Shown here: positions 33,601 through 40,744 of the stretch, piece after piece | Numbering within the stretch: the stretch's first letter is position 1 | How the letters are laid out: the number at the start of each line of letters is the position of its first letter | Origin: a virus | DNA length: 59,932 bases | Reading direction: 5' to 3' (one strand) | IMG/VR virus record: IMGVR_UViG_3300032322_001991 | Location: 1-59,932 of that record | Made by a program: the position numbers and the translations under genes | The notes under the pieces: model-generated | What the model was told of the DNA's origin: nothing | The model's input: the letters and a program-made list of their open reading frames with translations, nothing else | The model's database searches: none

Positions 33601-35987
33601 AGAACGCTTTCGCTCGCAACTGGATCGGGGGCATCTTCGACCAGTTCAACGAGCTGCGCAGCCTGGGCCCCAAGGCTTACATGCTGGCACGCATGTCCAA
33701 GGGTTCGGAAGGCACGCTCGAAGCGACCATGCTCTACGGCAAGCCGTTCCTCACCGCCGACGGTGTCGCAGACGTCAAGCTCGGTGGCGAAGGCTTCGCC
33801 AAGGTGCTGGGCAAGCTCGAAGGCGAGCACGACCGGTTCCTGTGGTGGGTCGCGGCACAGCGCGCAGACCAGCTCAAGGCGCAGGGCCTGGAGAACCTGT
33901 TCACCGACAAGGACATCAGCGCACTCAAGTCGCTGAACCAGGGCAATACCGCCCGCGGGACGGCTCGCGGCCGCCTGTACGCAGAGGCCCTGCGGGACAT
34001 GAACGACTTCAACGACGCGATCCTCAAGATCGCCGAGCAGTCGGGGCTGGTCGACCCTGAGGCCAGGGCGCTGTTCAAGAACAACCCCTACGTCCCGTTC
34101 TACCGGGTCATGGAGGGCGATGGTGTTTCGGGCCCGACGTTCAGCTCCGGACTGACCAACCAGTACGCGTGGAAGAAGCTCAAGGGGGGCTCGCAGAAGC
34201 TGAACAACGACCTGCTGGCCAACGTCCTGATGAACTGGTCCCATCTTCTCTCGGCCTCCGCCAAGAACCGCGCCCTGACCGAGTCGCTGAAGGCGGGCGT
34301 TGCCGCGGGCGTGGCGCAGAAGGTCCCCTCCGGGACCAAGGAGTCCGTGCGCGTGCGGGTCAACGGCAAGGAAGAGCACTACCTGGTCAGCGACCCCGGC
34401 GTGATGTCGGCGATCTCTGCGATCGAGTACCGCACCCCTGGATTCTTCCGGCCGTTCAGCACGATGAAGCGGTGGCTGTCTGTGGGCGTGACCGCGAACC
34501 CGGCCTACAAGGTGAAGAACCTGATCCGGGACTCGGTCGCAGCGCCAGCGGTGTCGGATCTCAGCGGGAACGTGATCGGCAACGTCGCACAAGGTATCCG
34601 CCAGGGGGCCGAGGACTCGCAGACGTTCGCCTCGATGCTGGCCGGCGGCGGCGTTATCCGATTCGGCTCGATGCTCGACGGCGGCAACGCAGACCGCACT
34701 CGGACTTTGGTTCGAAAGGAAGGCGGGGTCCTGCTGGACGAGGCCGGTTGGAAGAAGGTGTCCAACTGGATGGGTGACCTCTGGGATGCGTACAACACCG
34801 TCGGCGACAAGTTCGAGAACGCCAACCGTGTGGCCCTGTACGAGCAGCTGAAGGCCAAGGGCTACAGCGACCTGGAAGCCAATTTCCTCGCGCGAGACCT
34901 GATGGACTTTTCCATGTCCGGTCGCTGGCCGCTGATCCGCTTCCTGGTCGAGACGGTGCCCTTCCTCAACGCGCGACTGCAGGGCCTGTTCAAGCTCGGC
35001 CGCGGCGCCAAGGAGAACCCGCGCAAGTTCGGCGCGGTGGTCGGGGCCGTGGCCCTGGCCAGCATCGCCCTGCTGGCCGCGTACGAGGACGACGAGGACT
35101 GGAAGCGTCGGGAAGACTGGGACCGAGACACGAACTGGTGGTTCAAGATCGGCGACATGTCCTTCCGCATCCCGAAGCCTTTCGAGGTTGGCGCGATCGG
35201 GACCATCGCCGAGCGCGGATGGGAGATGGCGTTCAACAAGGAGATGGACATGAAGAGGTTCGGGCAGTCCCTGTCCCGGATGATCTTCTCCACCTTCGCG
35301 ATGGACCCAACCCCGCAGATCGTGAAGCCAATCCTCGACGTGTACATGAACAAGGGCGCGTTCACCAACCGCCCGATCGAGTCGATGACGATGGCCCGCC
35401 AGAGGCCCGAGGATAGGTACGACGAGAACACCAGCTACGCCGCCCGGTTCCTCGGACAGATGGGCATTCCCAGCCCTCTCGGCCTGGCCAGGGCGGAGTA
35501 CACGAAACTGTCCCCGGTGCAGATCGACTACCTCATCCGGGGCTACTTCGCCTGGCTGGGCACGGCCGCGACCACGGTCCTGGACTTCGGCATTCGCCCG
35601 ATGATGGACGCTGGGGACCGTCCGGATCGGACCCTCAAGGACACGTTCTTCGTTGGCAACTTTGTCGAGACGCTGCCCGCTGGCGGAAGCCGGTACGTCA
35701 CGCAGTTGTACGAGCAGTCGAGGGAAATCGAGCAGGCTTACGCCAGCTACCGGGACGCTCTCAAGGAGAACGACCGGGAGCGAGCCCGCGAGCTGAGGGA
35801 GGACTACGCCGAAGAGTTCCGGGCCCGGCCGAGGGTCAACAAGGCCACGAAGGAGATCGCCGAGATCCGGCGGCAGATCAACATGATTGAGTCGTCGAAG
35901 TCCATCACCGGCGAGACGAAGCGGGTCCGGATCGACAACCTGCGGCAGAAGATGGCGCGCATCGCGGAGCGGGCCACCGCACCGTAA
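27645..35987 (+). CDS. giant polyvalent ejection protein (2780 residues)
   Basis: The N-terminus carries a duplicated NFFDQFD motif. Glycine/alanine-rich hydrophobic helices (about 85-240) and Pro/Gln linkers follow. A zinc-protease-like HELLH motif lies near residue 900. At about 1075-1200, GYHFSNQARQTL...FYGTGLRG and later FDGYMTRL resemble an ADP-ribosyltransferase-like polyvalent domain. At about 1395-1570, RYWYENSSREVL...VALLAIYSPQAKV matches a DUF7178-like domain. The last 800 residues (NPAYKVKNLIRD near 2285) resemble the LPD38 large polyvalent domain, with a membrane-like helix near 2461-2485. Such proteins are packaged and ejected with the DNA, and may act on host targets. ATG at 27645 is preferred over TTG at 27642. 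Confidence 0.75.
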   Translation: MANFFDQFDKPAKGNFFDQFDGPEKKEGAFERAARIARDEDGGVLPAVGSLIASALPEGGDKRTAGGFFKDTAVDLTRGVVGLGQSAVGLGNLARGVIGTVAFGGLVSPGALGKDLEDLGYSGEQTQKFLSGLYTQDRQEADRNVEEAKGFFNTLGALAVNPSSLVGQVVQSVPQTVAAGAAGGAIVRALLPGATQAAAAAGLVGDDAANFISNYVSKRALAAAAGSEGALTAGSIAESGREAGQEFSTYAPAAVVGGVGTGLIGAASGAIGRRLGIGDIEADIAMRGAGVVPTAGAGSRLKQIGKDALKEGVLEEAPQSFQEQLATQYAQGRPFDLEEAASAAAQGLASGAVMGGAGALVRPRAPAQVPAAPADQDAALTGQAGRLTAATDAYLRGGLQSSDPTDVLSSVVSAPTPNGDIGAAITAADQAAGPSIEEMMRQKRQAAADRVAQELGYPTIDVNAPADGGLIADIQARSQAAVSAAQAELGLPPATAPVVQQDFAARRESAARAAQGELGIELPTAPPVVGDQLTPTQKQELVRQQMQAPARAPDLVTQVQQQVQTEPATTSQDVARVRTEVEEQALQRWQAEYDQQTAAQAEKQGVEAAKAATETQARMRESQDETALAELDRIAQGERQRAVDSLVRAYGERTQFSSAATVLQTNQQLTRLGQQPLTKSERDRVVTLLDSARTFTAPAQEQVQVIPDRGADNAVLEQQIPEKKDNLPRPANIGGQPAASYSVSQLTDLIANTSIPAITRRGAQVELLARQQEQEAQAPAAPALPAAVTPAGPTIVPSAKRTPEQGLQVAAAKRSEKTGQQVTFTVADVATLPTMAKAGGGLSKQAHTIINNVSRVFGKKLVVFDSDDAGAADGFVIDDDPDTIYLNRKSEVPHLVVFGHELLHSLRRDNKDAYESIVKSIKMAEGVDISETPGIRGDIEEFTADLLGNRFRETEFWVGTFRDIIASKGQAEGKKVVTRLAATATRAINGLMKALGRAPGFNTDEMVANLGDVKTALRGALSNYANQRYDAAVALERERLQGPARGETVPVAESGGEVVTSARRGEKPGQLDGLVGYHFSNQARQTLSTGFYGTGLRGSDRDEIQSYPDKRVGKRLSFYFDKGTGVRPESGVGGVAHRVALDNIYDSDSDPLKLKRGANKRAFEAAVLDAGFDGYMTRLEGTQPGQVVVLGDRTYQPEVLGPRSRIDDSEPAVAQAAQEPQWKNVATGPTREGLQDRMARMESSGSWSGYDMQIVEAGRGFYALQTRPKSQVAASEKRGQLTRGGVKEEVGGFTIRTQKDGTLGVLGDVQEIRALMPAGVVGRPLPGGILFPASQAQRVRAALEGRKVAYSRAGQVVERLPMKDGKYVGAPEKYNTPAKIATLRRNLRNLADEGAPGRYWYENSSREVLAMVGGNVQEARKFVALLAIYSPQAKVISNSTFALRAWAQYKAGQPISVKTGVMDRKAQSALDDVDAFWSGEKTGNFFNNLLREIDPSLPQGATIDMWMMRAAEYASDAPTATQYAFMENETNRLAQELGWEPQQVQAAIWVAMKARMENAGVKTRTEATSEKKGWIRFERNANGKKVRVIVNAQAHRDNWLKHAFQHDPTKSDTQGAKFDFSDGLRRHIGQLSWEARPGRTTGVLPGVNDAPYEQQVEFQQAVQKALLDDDGVDLLAYKLGLLVDGPDILAPGVWQGEIAAGMQKQVGMAPAKGEEGQTRIDPAQKKTLEVYASVLGLLLRQEGVGYHRPFYKNNKSEENAVNLDIGRTFTPAEAQALWSAMDQRMRAAGVPNWENDAGLVSSPDGMRVINYGALADNSKFRAMVASAAETLPVGEVSLQSFSTDGNLVTNNWKDNPNGEGYRSRISEAYGSYLLDWTRDVLAPRVQSVFDEFSSKYGWGNAGNVQDLFQRPAAPAPFTRARSLTQRQAGDTGPADVVASEPPAEPRVVLSEKRNIPDLNAAQEQALRNVGGVVVEQTVGERAAEFKNAFARNWIGGIFDQFNELRSLGPKAYMLARMSKGSEGTLEATMLYGKPFLTADGVADVKLGGEGFAKVLGKLEGEHDRFLWWVAAQRADQLKAQGLENLFTDKDISALKSLNQGNTARGTARGRLYAEALRDMNDFNDAILKIAEQSGLVDPEARALFKNNPYVPFYRVMEGDGVSGPTFSSGLTNQYAWKKLKGGSQKLNNDLLANVLMNWSHLLSASAKNRALTESLKAGVAAGVAQKVPSGTKESVRVRVNGKEEHYLVSDPGVMSAISAIEYRTPGFFRPFSTMKRWLSVGVTANPAYKVKNLIRDSVAAPAVSDLSGNVIGNVAQGIRQGAEDSQTFASMLAGGGVIRFGSMLDGGNADRTRTLVRKEGGVLLDEAGWKKVSNWMGDLWDAYNTVGDKFENANRVALYEQLKAKGYSDLEANFLARDLMDFSMSGRWPLIRFLVETVPFLNARLQGLFKLGRGAKENPRKFGAVVGAVALASIALLAAYEDDEDWKRREDWDRDTNWWFKIGDMSFRIPKPFEVGAIGTIAERGWEMAFNKEMDMKRFGQSLSRMIFSTFAMDPTPQIVKPILDVYMNKGAFTNRPIESMTMARQRPEDRYDENTSYAARFLGQMGIPSPLGLARAEYTKLSPVQIDYLIRGYFAWLGTAATTVLDFGIRPMMDAGDRPDRTLKDTFFVGNFVETLPAGGSRYVTQLYEQSREIEQAYASYRDALKENDRERARELREDYAEEFRARPRVNKATKEIAEIRRQINMIESSKSITGETKRVRIDNLRQKMARIAERATAP

Positions 35988-36007
35988 CCGTGCCGCGGTT
36001 ACCGTGC
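35979..36007 (+). terminator. hairpin spanning the stop of the late operon
   Basis: GCAC-c-GTAACCG (35979-35990) pairs with CGGTTAC-c-GTGC (35996-36007) over a five-base loop, with one C-C mismatch. The TAA stop of the giant gene lies in the stem. There is no T run, so it may be a Rho-assisted end or an mRNA-stabilising structure. Confidence 0.55.
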
Positions 36008-36278
36008 GCCGCCAGCGTTCCGGGCTGCAGGCAACGGCCCGGCAGTGCCGGCATTCTGGAACCATGCTGGCACACAACCAACGGAAAAACGTGTGTCAGT
36101 GTGCAACGTCATGCAAGCCTAAGTGCATGATTCTCCGATAGAAATTCCCCCGTCTGAGGGGGCCTTGGTGCCGGCTGAGGGACCCGTACACCGGCCTGAA
36201 GCCCGCATGTTTGCTTGACCCCTTGTGGCCCGGTCACAGTTCTGGCACAGTACACGCTCCACCACCAAGGAGCAGTAG
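36008..36278. other. intergenic region before integrase, possible attP area
   Basis: No gene is seen. It contains a 10-pair hairpin (36045-36054 with 36064-36073, one G-T pair) and a second inverted repeat, CCCCC (36147-36151) with GGGGG (36158-36162). AAGGAG lies six bases before the integrase ATG. The attachment site of such phages often lies beside the integrase gene, but no tRNA-like end or direct repeat was found to locate it. Confidence 0.4.
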
Positions 36279-37295
36279 ATGGCCACCTTCGATCAGCGCC
36301 CGAACGGGAAGTGGCGGGCCCAGATCCGCCGGACCGGCTTCGCGGCGAAGGCAAAGACCTTCCGCACCAAGGCCGAGGCCGAGAAGTGGGCCAGGTCCCT
36401 GGAGACCCAGCTCGACAAGGGGTTCGAGATCGACGTCTCGGAGATGCGCAAGACCCGGGTCTGCGACATCCTGAACCAGTTTCTAGAGAAGAAGGTCCCC
36501 TACCGCAAGGGCGGCAAGTGGGAGACCGTGCGGATCAACATGATGCTGCGCGAGCCCTTCGCATCCCAGCGTCTGGACCAGCATCTATCGAACGCTATCT
36601 CCGGCTGGATAGACGATCGGATGAAGGTCTGCTCCGCGGCCACCGTCAACCGCGACCTGAACCTGCTCTCGTCCGTGTTCACGTTCGCGATCCGCGAAAT
36701 GCGAATACCGCTGCCGGTCAACCCGGTCCACAACGTCAAGCGGCCCAAGGTCGACGACAAGAGCCGGGGCAAGATCTGGTCCGAGGCAGACCTGGAGAAG
36801 CTGCGCGCTGCAGCGGCAGCCGAGCGTCACCGCGAGGGGACGACCTACGACTACGTCGTGCCCGCGGTCGAGCTCGCGCTGGCCACGGCCATGCGGCTGG
36901 GCGAGGTCTGCTCTCTGACCGTGGGCAACGTCCACCTGGACGAGCGCTACGCGTACCTGGCCGAGACCAAGAACGGAGACAGCCGCGAGGTGCCCCTGCC
37001 CACGCGTGCGCTCAAGGTGCTGCAGCCGCTGATCCAGGCCGCGAAGGACGCGGGCCGCGAGGATCTTTTCCCCGTTGGGAAGGACGTCCTCGGGCTACGA
37101 TTCCGCCAGCTGCGCGCCAAGGCGGGGCTGGGCGACCTGCGGTTCCACGACACCCGGCACACCGCCGCGACTCGCGCGAGCAAGGTCCTGCACAACGTGC
37201 TGGAACTCGCTGCCTTCACCGGCCACCGCAGCCTGAAGTCCCTCCAGCGGTACTACCACGCCGACGCCAGCGAGCTGGCCCGCAGGCTCGGGTAG
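36279..37295 (+). CDS. int: tyrosine recombinase (phage integrase)
   Basis: The 338-residue site-specific recombinase should integrate and excise the phage genome. The N-terminal arm-binding domain (about 1-50: FDQRPNGKWRAQIRRTGF) is followed by a core-binding SAM-like domain (about 60-150) and the catalytic domain. Catalytic residues visible are Arg206 (AMRLGEV), Lys231, His290 and Arg293 (HDTRHT), His316 (GHRS) and the nucleophile Tyr325 or Tyr326. All are present, so it should be active. It marks the phage as temperate. The excisionase-like gene lies close by on the other strand. Confidence 0.9.
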   Translation: MATFDQRPNGKWRAQIRRTGFAAKAKTFRTKAEAEKWARSLETQLDKGFEIDVSEMRKTRVCDILNQFLEKKVPYRKGGKWETVRINMMLREPFASQRLDQHLSNAISGWIDDRMKVCSAATVNRDLNLLSSVFTFAIREMRIPLPVNPVHNVKRPKVDDKSRGKIWSEADLEKLRAAAAAERHREGTTYDYVVPAVELALATAMRLGEVCSLTVGNVHLDERYAYLAETKNGDSREVPLPTRALKVLQPLIQAAKDAGREDLFPVGKDVLGLRFRQLRAKAGLGDLRFHDTRHTAATRASKVLHNVLELAAFTGHRSLKSLQRYYHADASELARRLG

Positions 37296-37321
37296 ACCCA
37301 GCTGCTCGCGGAAGTAGGGGC

Positions 37322-37522
37322 TCACTGGGGTCCCTCGATCAGCACCTTGATCGCGTCCGCGATCGAGCGGGAGGTCTCCTCCCACGAGTCCGAGTCGTAG
37401 AACTTGCAGTGCAGGTCGACCTGGACCACGCCTTCGTCGACCGCCGTGGCGGTGTAAACGATCTCGTTGTCCATCTCGGTGTCGTGCCCGCAGATCTTGT
37501 TGACTTTGTTCTTGATGGTCAT
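37322..37522 (-). CDS. hypothetical small acidic protein
   Basis: Encodes 66 residues from the ATG at 37522 with AGGTG upstream; an upstream GTG-type extension looks unreal. The chain is alpha/beta, with two Cys (about residues 11 and 38) and an acidic C-terminal helix. Last gene of the leftward operon, convergent with integrase. Its start overlaps the excisionase-like gene by four bases. Function is unknown. Confidence 0.6.
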   Translation of the reverse strand: MTIKNKVNKICGHDTEMDNEIVYTATAVDEGVVQVDLHCKFYDSDSWEETSRSIADAIKVLIEGPQ

Positions 37523-37704
37523 CGCTGCACCTTTTCTTCCATCCACCTCTCGACGTCGATCCGACGCCACAGCACCCGGCGGCTGCCGGGGATCTTCATC
37601 CGCGGGGGCAGAACGTGCGGCCGGCGGCTGACGTCTGCCTTGACGGTGTTCACGGACATCCGCAGGAATTCAGCGAGTTCCTTGACGGTCAGAATGTGGG
37701 GCAT
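37519..37704 (-). CDS. AlpA/excisionase-like HTH protein
   Basis: Encodes 61 residues. It starts ILTVKELAEFLRMSVNTVKADVSRR, a MerR/AlpA-type helix-turn-helix, followed by a wing with a basic loop and WRRIDVERWMEEK, the typical end of excisionase-like (HTH_17) proteins. A strong GGAGG lies seven bases upstream. Its place beside the integrase suggests a directionality factor or regulator of integrase. Single-domain proteins like this may also be transcription regulators. Confidence 0.75.
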   Translation of the reverse strand: MPHILTVKELAEFLRMSVNTVKADVSRRPHVLPPRMKIPGSRRVLWRRIDVERWMEEKVQR

Positions 37705-37999
37705 TGTCTTTCCTCCAACGAAGAACTGTTCGTTTGCTCACGTTCAAGAAGGACGAGACAGACAACGCGTCCCATCCAGACCTCATCATGTCCAGGGCCT
37801 TGATCTTGGCGGCCTCTCTCCGCCTGGCTCGGACCCACTGCACGGCTCGGTCGTGTGCTCGTCCTTGCGTGTTGATCGAGACCCACACCTCAATCGGTAC
37901 CTCGATCGTGGTATAGCGGACCCCGTCACTGCGCTCGTACCTTCTGCGTACGAAACCGTCCTTTGACGACCTTGTCTGCAGGCACTTCGAATCCTTCAC
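37670..37999 (-). CDS. HTH DNA-binding protein, unknown role
   Basis: Encodes 109 residues from a GTG start that overlaps the upstream stop (GTGA). The N-terminal part is beta-like with Arg/Lys. The second half is helical and holds a helix-turn-helix-like stretch, MMRSGWDALSVSSFLNVSKR, then TVLRWRKD. Its 3' end overlaps the excisionase-like gene by 35 bases. It may regulate the integration or early genes. Confidence 0.6.
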   Translation of the reverse strand: MKDSKCLQTRSSKDGFVRRRYERSDGVRYTTIEVPIEVWVSINTQGRAHDRAVQWVRARRREAAKIKALDMMRSGWDALSVSSFLNVSKRTVLRWRKDNAPHSDRQGTR

Positions 38000-38379
38000 T
38001 CGACAACCTCTTCCCAGTCTTTCAGCTTCTCCGCGGCCCGGTCCCAGGTCTTATGCACCCGGGACATGTCGAACACGTCCACGGGCGCCGAGGCCACCGC
38101 GAGCTGAGCGAAGCTCCACTTCGAAATCTCGCACGCCGTCCGGGGCCTGACCCTGGTCAAGGCCAGCTCGCGGTTGTAGTGGTCGATGCTCTTCTGCGTG
38201 GGCACGAACAGCATGTCGTTGCCGAGGACGGCCACCTTCTTTCCCGCGGGGGCGATGTAATCGTTCTCGACCAAGTAGTCGACGGCTTCGATCATCCGCT
38301 CCCGGCCCATCCTCAAGCCCCAGCAGTCGATCGTCTGCAGGCACAGAGGGTCCTTGCTGAGGACGAACTCGACGATCAG
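37996..38379 (-). CDS. hypothetical protein with uncertain start
   Basis: The reading frame is clearly protein-like from about 38400 down to 37996 (IVEFVLSKDP, GRERMIEAVDYLVENDYIAPAG, FDMSRVHKTWDRAAEKL), with a winged-helix-like arrangement. No ATG, GTG or TTG lies close to the region that begins to look real. A CTG overlapping the upstream stop (38379) is given as a provisional start. Alternatives are ATG at 38310, giving 104 residues, or a GTG at 38628 that would fully overlap the upstream gene with unlikely Arg/Pro-rich sequence. Confidence 0.5.
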   Translation of the reverse strand: MIVEFVLSKDPLCLQTIDCWGLRMGRERMIEAVDYLVENDYIAPAGKKVAVLGNDMLFVPTQKSIDHYNRELALTRVRPRTACEISKWSFAQLAVASAPVDVFDMSRVHKTWDRAAEKLKDWEEVVE

Positions 38380-38621
38380 CTTTTCCCAGTCTGTGTGCTT
38401 TGCCTGTCTCTTTCCTCCTCGATGAGACCCAGCGCGAGCTCCCTCTTCTCCCTCCGGTACCTCGCAGCCAAAGCCTTCATCTGCTTCTGGGTCTCGTAGT
38501 GCCTGCCGGACTCGTCGGAAAGCCAACCGCGGAGGCTTCTGATCTCGTTCCTCTGAAAGAGGATGACGCCCAGGAGGGCGGCCACGACGGCGGCCGCTAG
38601 GAGGTAGAGAATGATTTCCAT
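38376..38621 (-). CDS. membrane-anchored coiled-coil protein
   Basis: Encodes 81 residues. The N-terminal hydrophobic helix at residues 3-21 is followed by a basic, then mixed-charge coiled coil. It resembles small inner-membrane proteins of the spanin type, but no lipoprotein partner is nested in it and it is far from the lysis genes. It is one of three successive membrane proteins in this operon. Confidence 0.65.
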   Translation of the reverse strand: MEIILYLLAAAVVAALLGVILFQRNEIRSLRGWLSDESGRHYETQKQMKALAARYRREKRELALGLIEEERDRQSTQTGKS

Positions 38622-38935
38622 CAGACACGTCCAGCCAACCGAATTGACGCGGCGTGGAGCCGCTCTTGAAACCAGCGCCGAATGGCGTACTGGCGGAGGA
38701 TGCTGACCGAAGTGTAGATCCACCCCATCCAGAAGTTCTGGGTCAGGGTGATCTCCGCCTCGATCAGCGGGAGGATCAGAAGGTTCGCGATGAAGTTCAC
38801 CGAGAACCCCAGGACGATGTTCGCCCACGCCTCGATGATAGCGGCCCGGGGGTCCTTCCCGCCGTGGTAGGTAGTCCATGTGAACCAGGCTACGAAGATG
38901 AACGAGGCCGCCCCGAGGACGGTGAGCAGGGTCAC
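38621..38935 (-). CDS. membrane protein, DUF7220-like
   Basis: Encodes 104 residues from a GTG start, with GGAGG eight bases upstream. Two or three transmembrane helices are seen, including FVAWFTWTTYHGG and a second segment around IVLGFSVNFIANLLILPLI, then a helical basic tail. The EAWANIVLGFSVNF pattern resembles what I recall as DUF7220 phage proteins. Function is unknown. Confidence 0.6.
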   Translation of the reverse strand: MTLLTVLGAASFIFVAWFTWTTYHGGKDPRAAIIEAWANIVLGFSVNFIANLLILPLIEAEITLTQNFWMGWIYTSVSILRQYAIRRWFQERLHAASIRLAGRV

Positions 38936-39111
38936 GGGAGATGCCTCCAGGCCAGCGTCAGGAGGGAGACCGCGATCATCATCACACCCACGATGAAAGA
39001 CACGACCCCGATCGTATCCGCGTGGTTCCACCGCATGGCGTTCGGGCCGCCGAAGAAGTTGACGATCAGCCAGCCGATGGCTATCAGGATCGCTCCCGCG
39101 GTGAAGATCAT
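38932..39111 (-). CDS. small two-helix membrane protein
   Basis: Encodes 59 residues with two hydrophobic helices (about residues 3-20 and 34-53) joined by a polar loop. AGGGG lies seven bases before the ATG. Both ends overlap neighbours by four bases, so translation is probably coupled. No family is recognised. Confidence 0.6.
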   Translation of the reverse strand: MIFTAGAILIAIGWLIVNFFGGPNAMRWNHADTIGVVSFIVGVMMIAVSLLTLAWRHLP

Positions 39112-39755
39112 TGCTCGCCCCTCTCGTCGTAGGTCACGGTCGACGTGTCGCCCAGGCGCCACTTGGACGTGTTTTCCACTCTGTACTCTTGTGTGCAAAC
39201 CTTGAAGTCGGGGCGCAGGAGTTCGGAGTGTGTGAGGGCGGGGTCGAAGAAACGGCAGCGGTTGTTCGGCTGCAGCGCGAACTGGCCATTGTCCAGCTTG
39301 ATCAGGTTGAAGCTCTTGTGCTCCTCGGCCGTCTCGCTGAAGCCAAAGTCGGGGATCCTCGGGTCGGGGCTGCACGAGTCGATCGTGAGCATGTACTCGC
39401 CCGGGTGCAGCTTGCGATCCTTGCCGAAGAACTCCGCACGCAAGCCCTTCAGCAGGGGCTTCTCGACGACGTCCACGTGGTAGCTCATGCAGTCCCAGAT
39501 CTGGAGCATGTCCAGGGCCAGCAGCTCGCCGGCAGGGGCGTCGCTGTGCCACAGGAATGCGCTGACCGGCAGCTTGTCGTAGAGCGCGCCGTACTGGGGC
39601 AGGTACGTCTCGAACCGGAAAGCCTGGCCGCGGATGGACTTCAGGCTGACCCAGATCCCCTCGACCGTGTTGCCGAGCTTGTCCGGGTCGTGTCCGTACA
39701 AATACTCGCTGCGGACCTGCACCTTGACGGGCGGGAGCGGGGTAACGAAACTCAT
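39108..39755 (-). CDS. conserved phage protein, unknown function
   Basis: Encodes 215 residues from the ATG at 39755 with GGAG eight bases upstream. It is an alpha/beta soluble protein with many aromatic residues. Segments include EYLYGHDPDKLGNTVEGIWVSL, LWHSDAPAGELLALDMLQIWDCMSY and a C-terminal part rich in basic and aromatic residues. No catalytic signature stands out. Its place in the nucleotide/replication operon may mean an early role. Confidence 0.6.
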   Translation of the reverse strand: MSFVTPLPPVKVQVRSEYLYGHDPDKLGNTVEGIWVSLKSIRGQAFRFETYLPQYGALYDKLPVSAFLWHSDAPAGELLALDMLQIWDCMSYHVDVVEKPLLKGLRAEFFGKDRKLHPGEYMLTIDSCSPDPRIPDFGFSETAEEHKSFNLIKLDNGQFALQPNNRCRFFDPALTHSELLRPDFKVCTQEYRVENTSKWRLGDTSTVTYDERGEQ

Positions 39756-40009
39756 CGTCTGGTCTCCATGAACTCGGTCTTGCACCACTGCTTGTCCACG
39801 AACAGGGACAGGTGGATCGTCCGCCCGTACTGAGCCTGCCACTCGACCACTCGCGTGCGCAGGTTCTTGGCGATCGCCGCGGCCGCGTCGTTCACGACGG
39901 CGTCAGCGACACGCTGCAGGCGTTGGCGAATCGTTTCCCGCAGCTGGGCCTCCAGGCCCTCCGCCACGAGGTCTGCGATCCTGTGCTCGCTCAGACGGAC
40001 CTTGGCCAC
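39752..40009 (-). CDS. hypothetical helical protein
   Basis: Encodes 85 residues, mainly helical with many Ala, Arg and Val residues, and a final beta-like segment (YGRTIHLSLFVDKQWCKTEF). No membrane segment or motif. It overlaps the next gene by four bases and follows the MazG-like gene after a one-base gap. Confidence 0.55.
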   Translation of the reverse strand: MAKVRLSEHRIADLVAEGLEAQLRETIRQRLQRVADAVVNDAAAAIAKNLRTRVVEWQAQYGRTIHLSLFVDKQWCKTEFMETRR

Positions 40010-40010
40010 G

Positions 40011-40313
40011 TCACTCCTTCACAAACGTCCCGTCGAGCATGAGCCTGCCCTTGCGGTCCTTGATCTGCTCGTATGCGCCAGCGAAGCACCGGACCAGGTC
40101 GATGTCCTTCAACGCGCAATAGGCCACGAGACAAACAACCACGTCGCCGACGGCGTCCTTGATCGCGTCCAGGTCCTTCTTGCCCTCAGCATCACAGAGC
40201 TCGCCCATCTCGCTGACTGCCTTCAGCAGCTGACTCGCGGGCGATGCGTTTGGAATGATCCCGCGGGCCTCGGCCCAACGGATGACTTCCAACTCGGTCG
40301 TGCGGTAGTTCAT
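40011..40313 (-). CDS. MazG-like nucleotide pyrophosphohydrolase
   Basis: Encodes 100 residues. The all-alpha NTP-PPase pattern is visible: LLKAVSEMGELCDA, with the E-x-x-E metal site, then IKDAVGDVVVCLVAYC with the D-x-x-x-D site. Enzymes of this type hydrolyse (d)NTPs to monophosphates, lowering toxic or unwanted nucleotides or reducing the alarmone response. It is translationally coupled with the DUF5664-like gene upstream and close to the DNA polymerase, so nucleotide-pool control during replication is likely. Confidence 0.8.
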   Translation of the reverse strand: MNYRTTELEVIRWAEARGIIPNASPASQLLKAVSEMGELCDAEGKKDLDAIKDAVGDVVVCLVAYCALKDIDLVRCFAGAYEQIKDRKGRLMLDGTFVKE

Positions 40314-40744
40314 TGGCCTACGGTGTCCTTGATCGTGTAGTGCCGCGGGTTCTTGTCGGCATGCTTGTCGATGATTCGACCGGCCGCCTCGTTCAGCTCG
40401 CTGTAGAACGGCTTGCTCGAAGGGAACCGGTCGTCTTCGCACATGCCCTGGATCTGCGCGTCTCGCCACACGGTCAGAGATGCGATCGCTTTGGTCAGGT
40501 GGCTCATGCCACTGTCGGGATCGAGGTCTTCGCCTTCCCAGTAGGCGATCAAGTGCCGCATGGTCGCGTCGAAATACACGCTTGACCGAACGCCCACCGC
40601 GCGGAAATTCCCTCTTCCATATTTGCTCGCGCCTTCGAGCATGGCCACGCCGAGCTCCGCAACAACGGCCATCGGGACAACAGACAGGGGCGCTTTGCGA
40701 ACGCCGACACAGTCCTTCGGATTGCTCGCTTTGATCTCGCTCAC
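40310..40744 (-). CDS. DUF5664-like phage protein, possible dATP/dGTP hydrolase-related
   Basis: Encodes 144 residues from a GTG with GGAGG eight bases upstream. It has the family pattern NPKDCVGVRKAPLSVVPMAVV, EGASKYGRGNFR, RHLIAYWEGEDLDPDSG and HLTKAIASL. The domain is often described as the N-terminal part of dATP/dGTP diphosphohydrolases and occurs in many phages next to MazG-like genes, as here. Enzymatic activity is not proven by sequence. Confidence 0.75.
   Translation of the reverse strand: MSEIKASNPKDCVGVRKAPLSVVPMAVVAELGVAMLEGASKYGRGNFRAVGVRSSVYFDATMRHLIAYWEGEDLDPDSGMSHLTKAIASLTVWRDAQIQGMCEDDRFPSSKPFYSELNEAAGRIIDKHADKNPRHYTIKDTVGQ

Noticed and set aside
33261-36077. 938-codon minus-strand frame opposite the giant protein
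   Set aside because: Composition is Arg/Leu/Val/Pro-rich with no motifs; it is a GC-driven antisense shadow of a clear plus-strand gene, unlike the HNH frame in terL.
35988-36278. tRNA gene or tRNA-like attP beside integrase
   Set aside because: No cloverleaf with conserved T-loop or matching 3' end was found; only simple hairpins are present.
38376-38621. Second Rz-type spanin
   Set aside because: Membrane helix plus coiled coil fits, but there is no nested or following lipoprotein gene and it is outside the lysis cassette, where a good Rz/Rz1 pair already exists.
40011-40744. Possible Z-genome (diaminopurine) pathway because of MazG-like and DUF5664-like enzymes
   Set aside because: No PurZ-like adenylosuccinate synthetase gene is present, and these two enzymes are common in phages with normal DNA.
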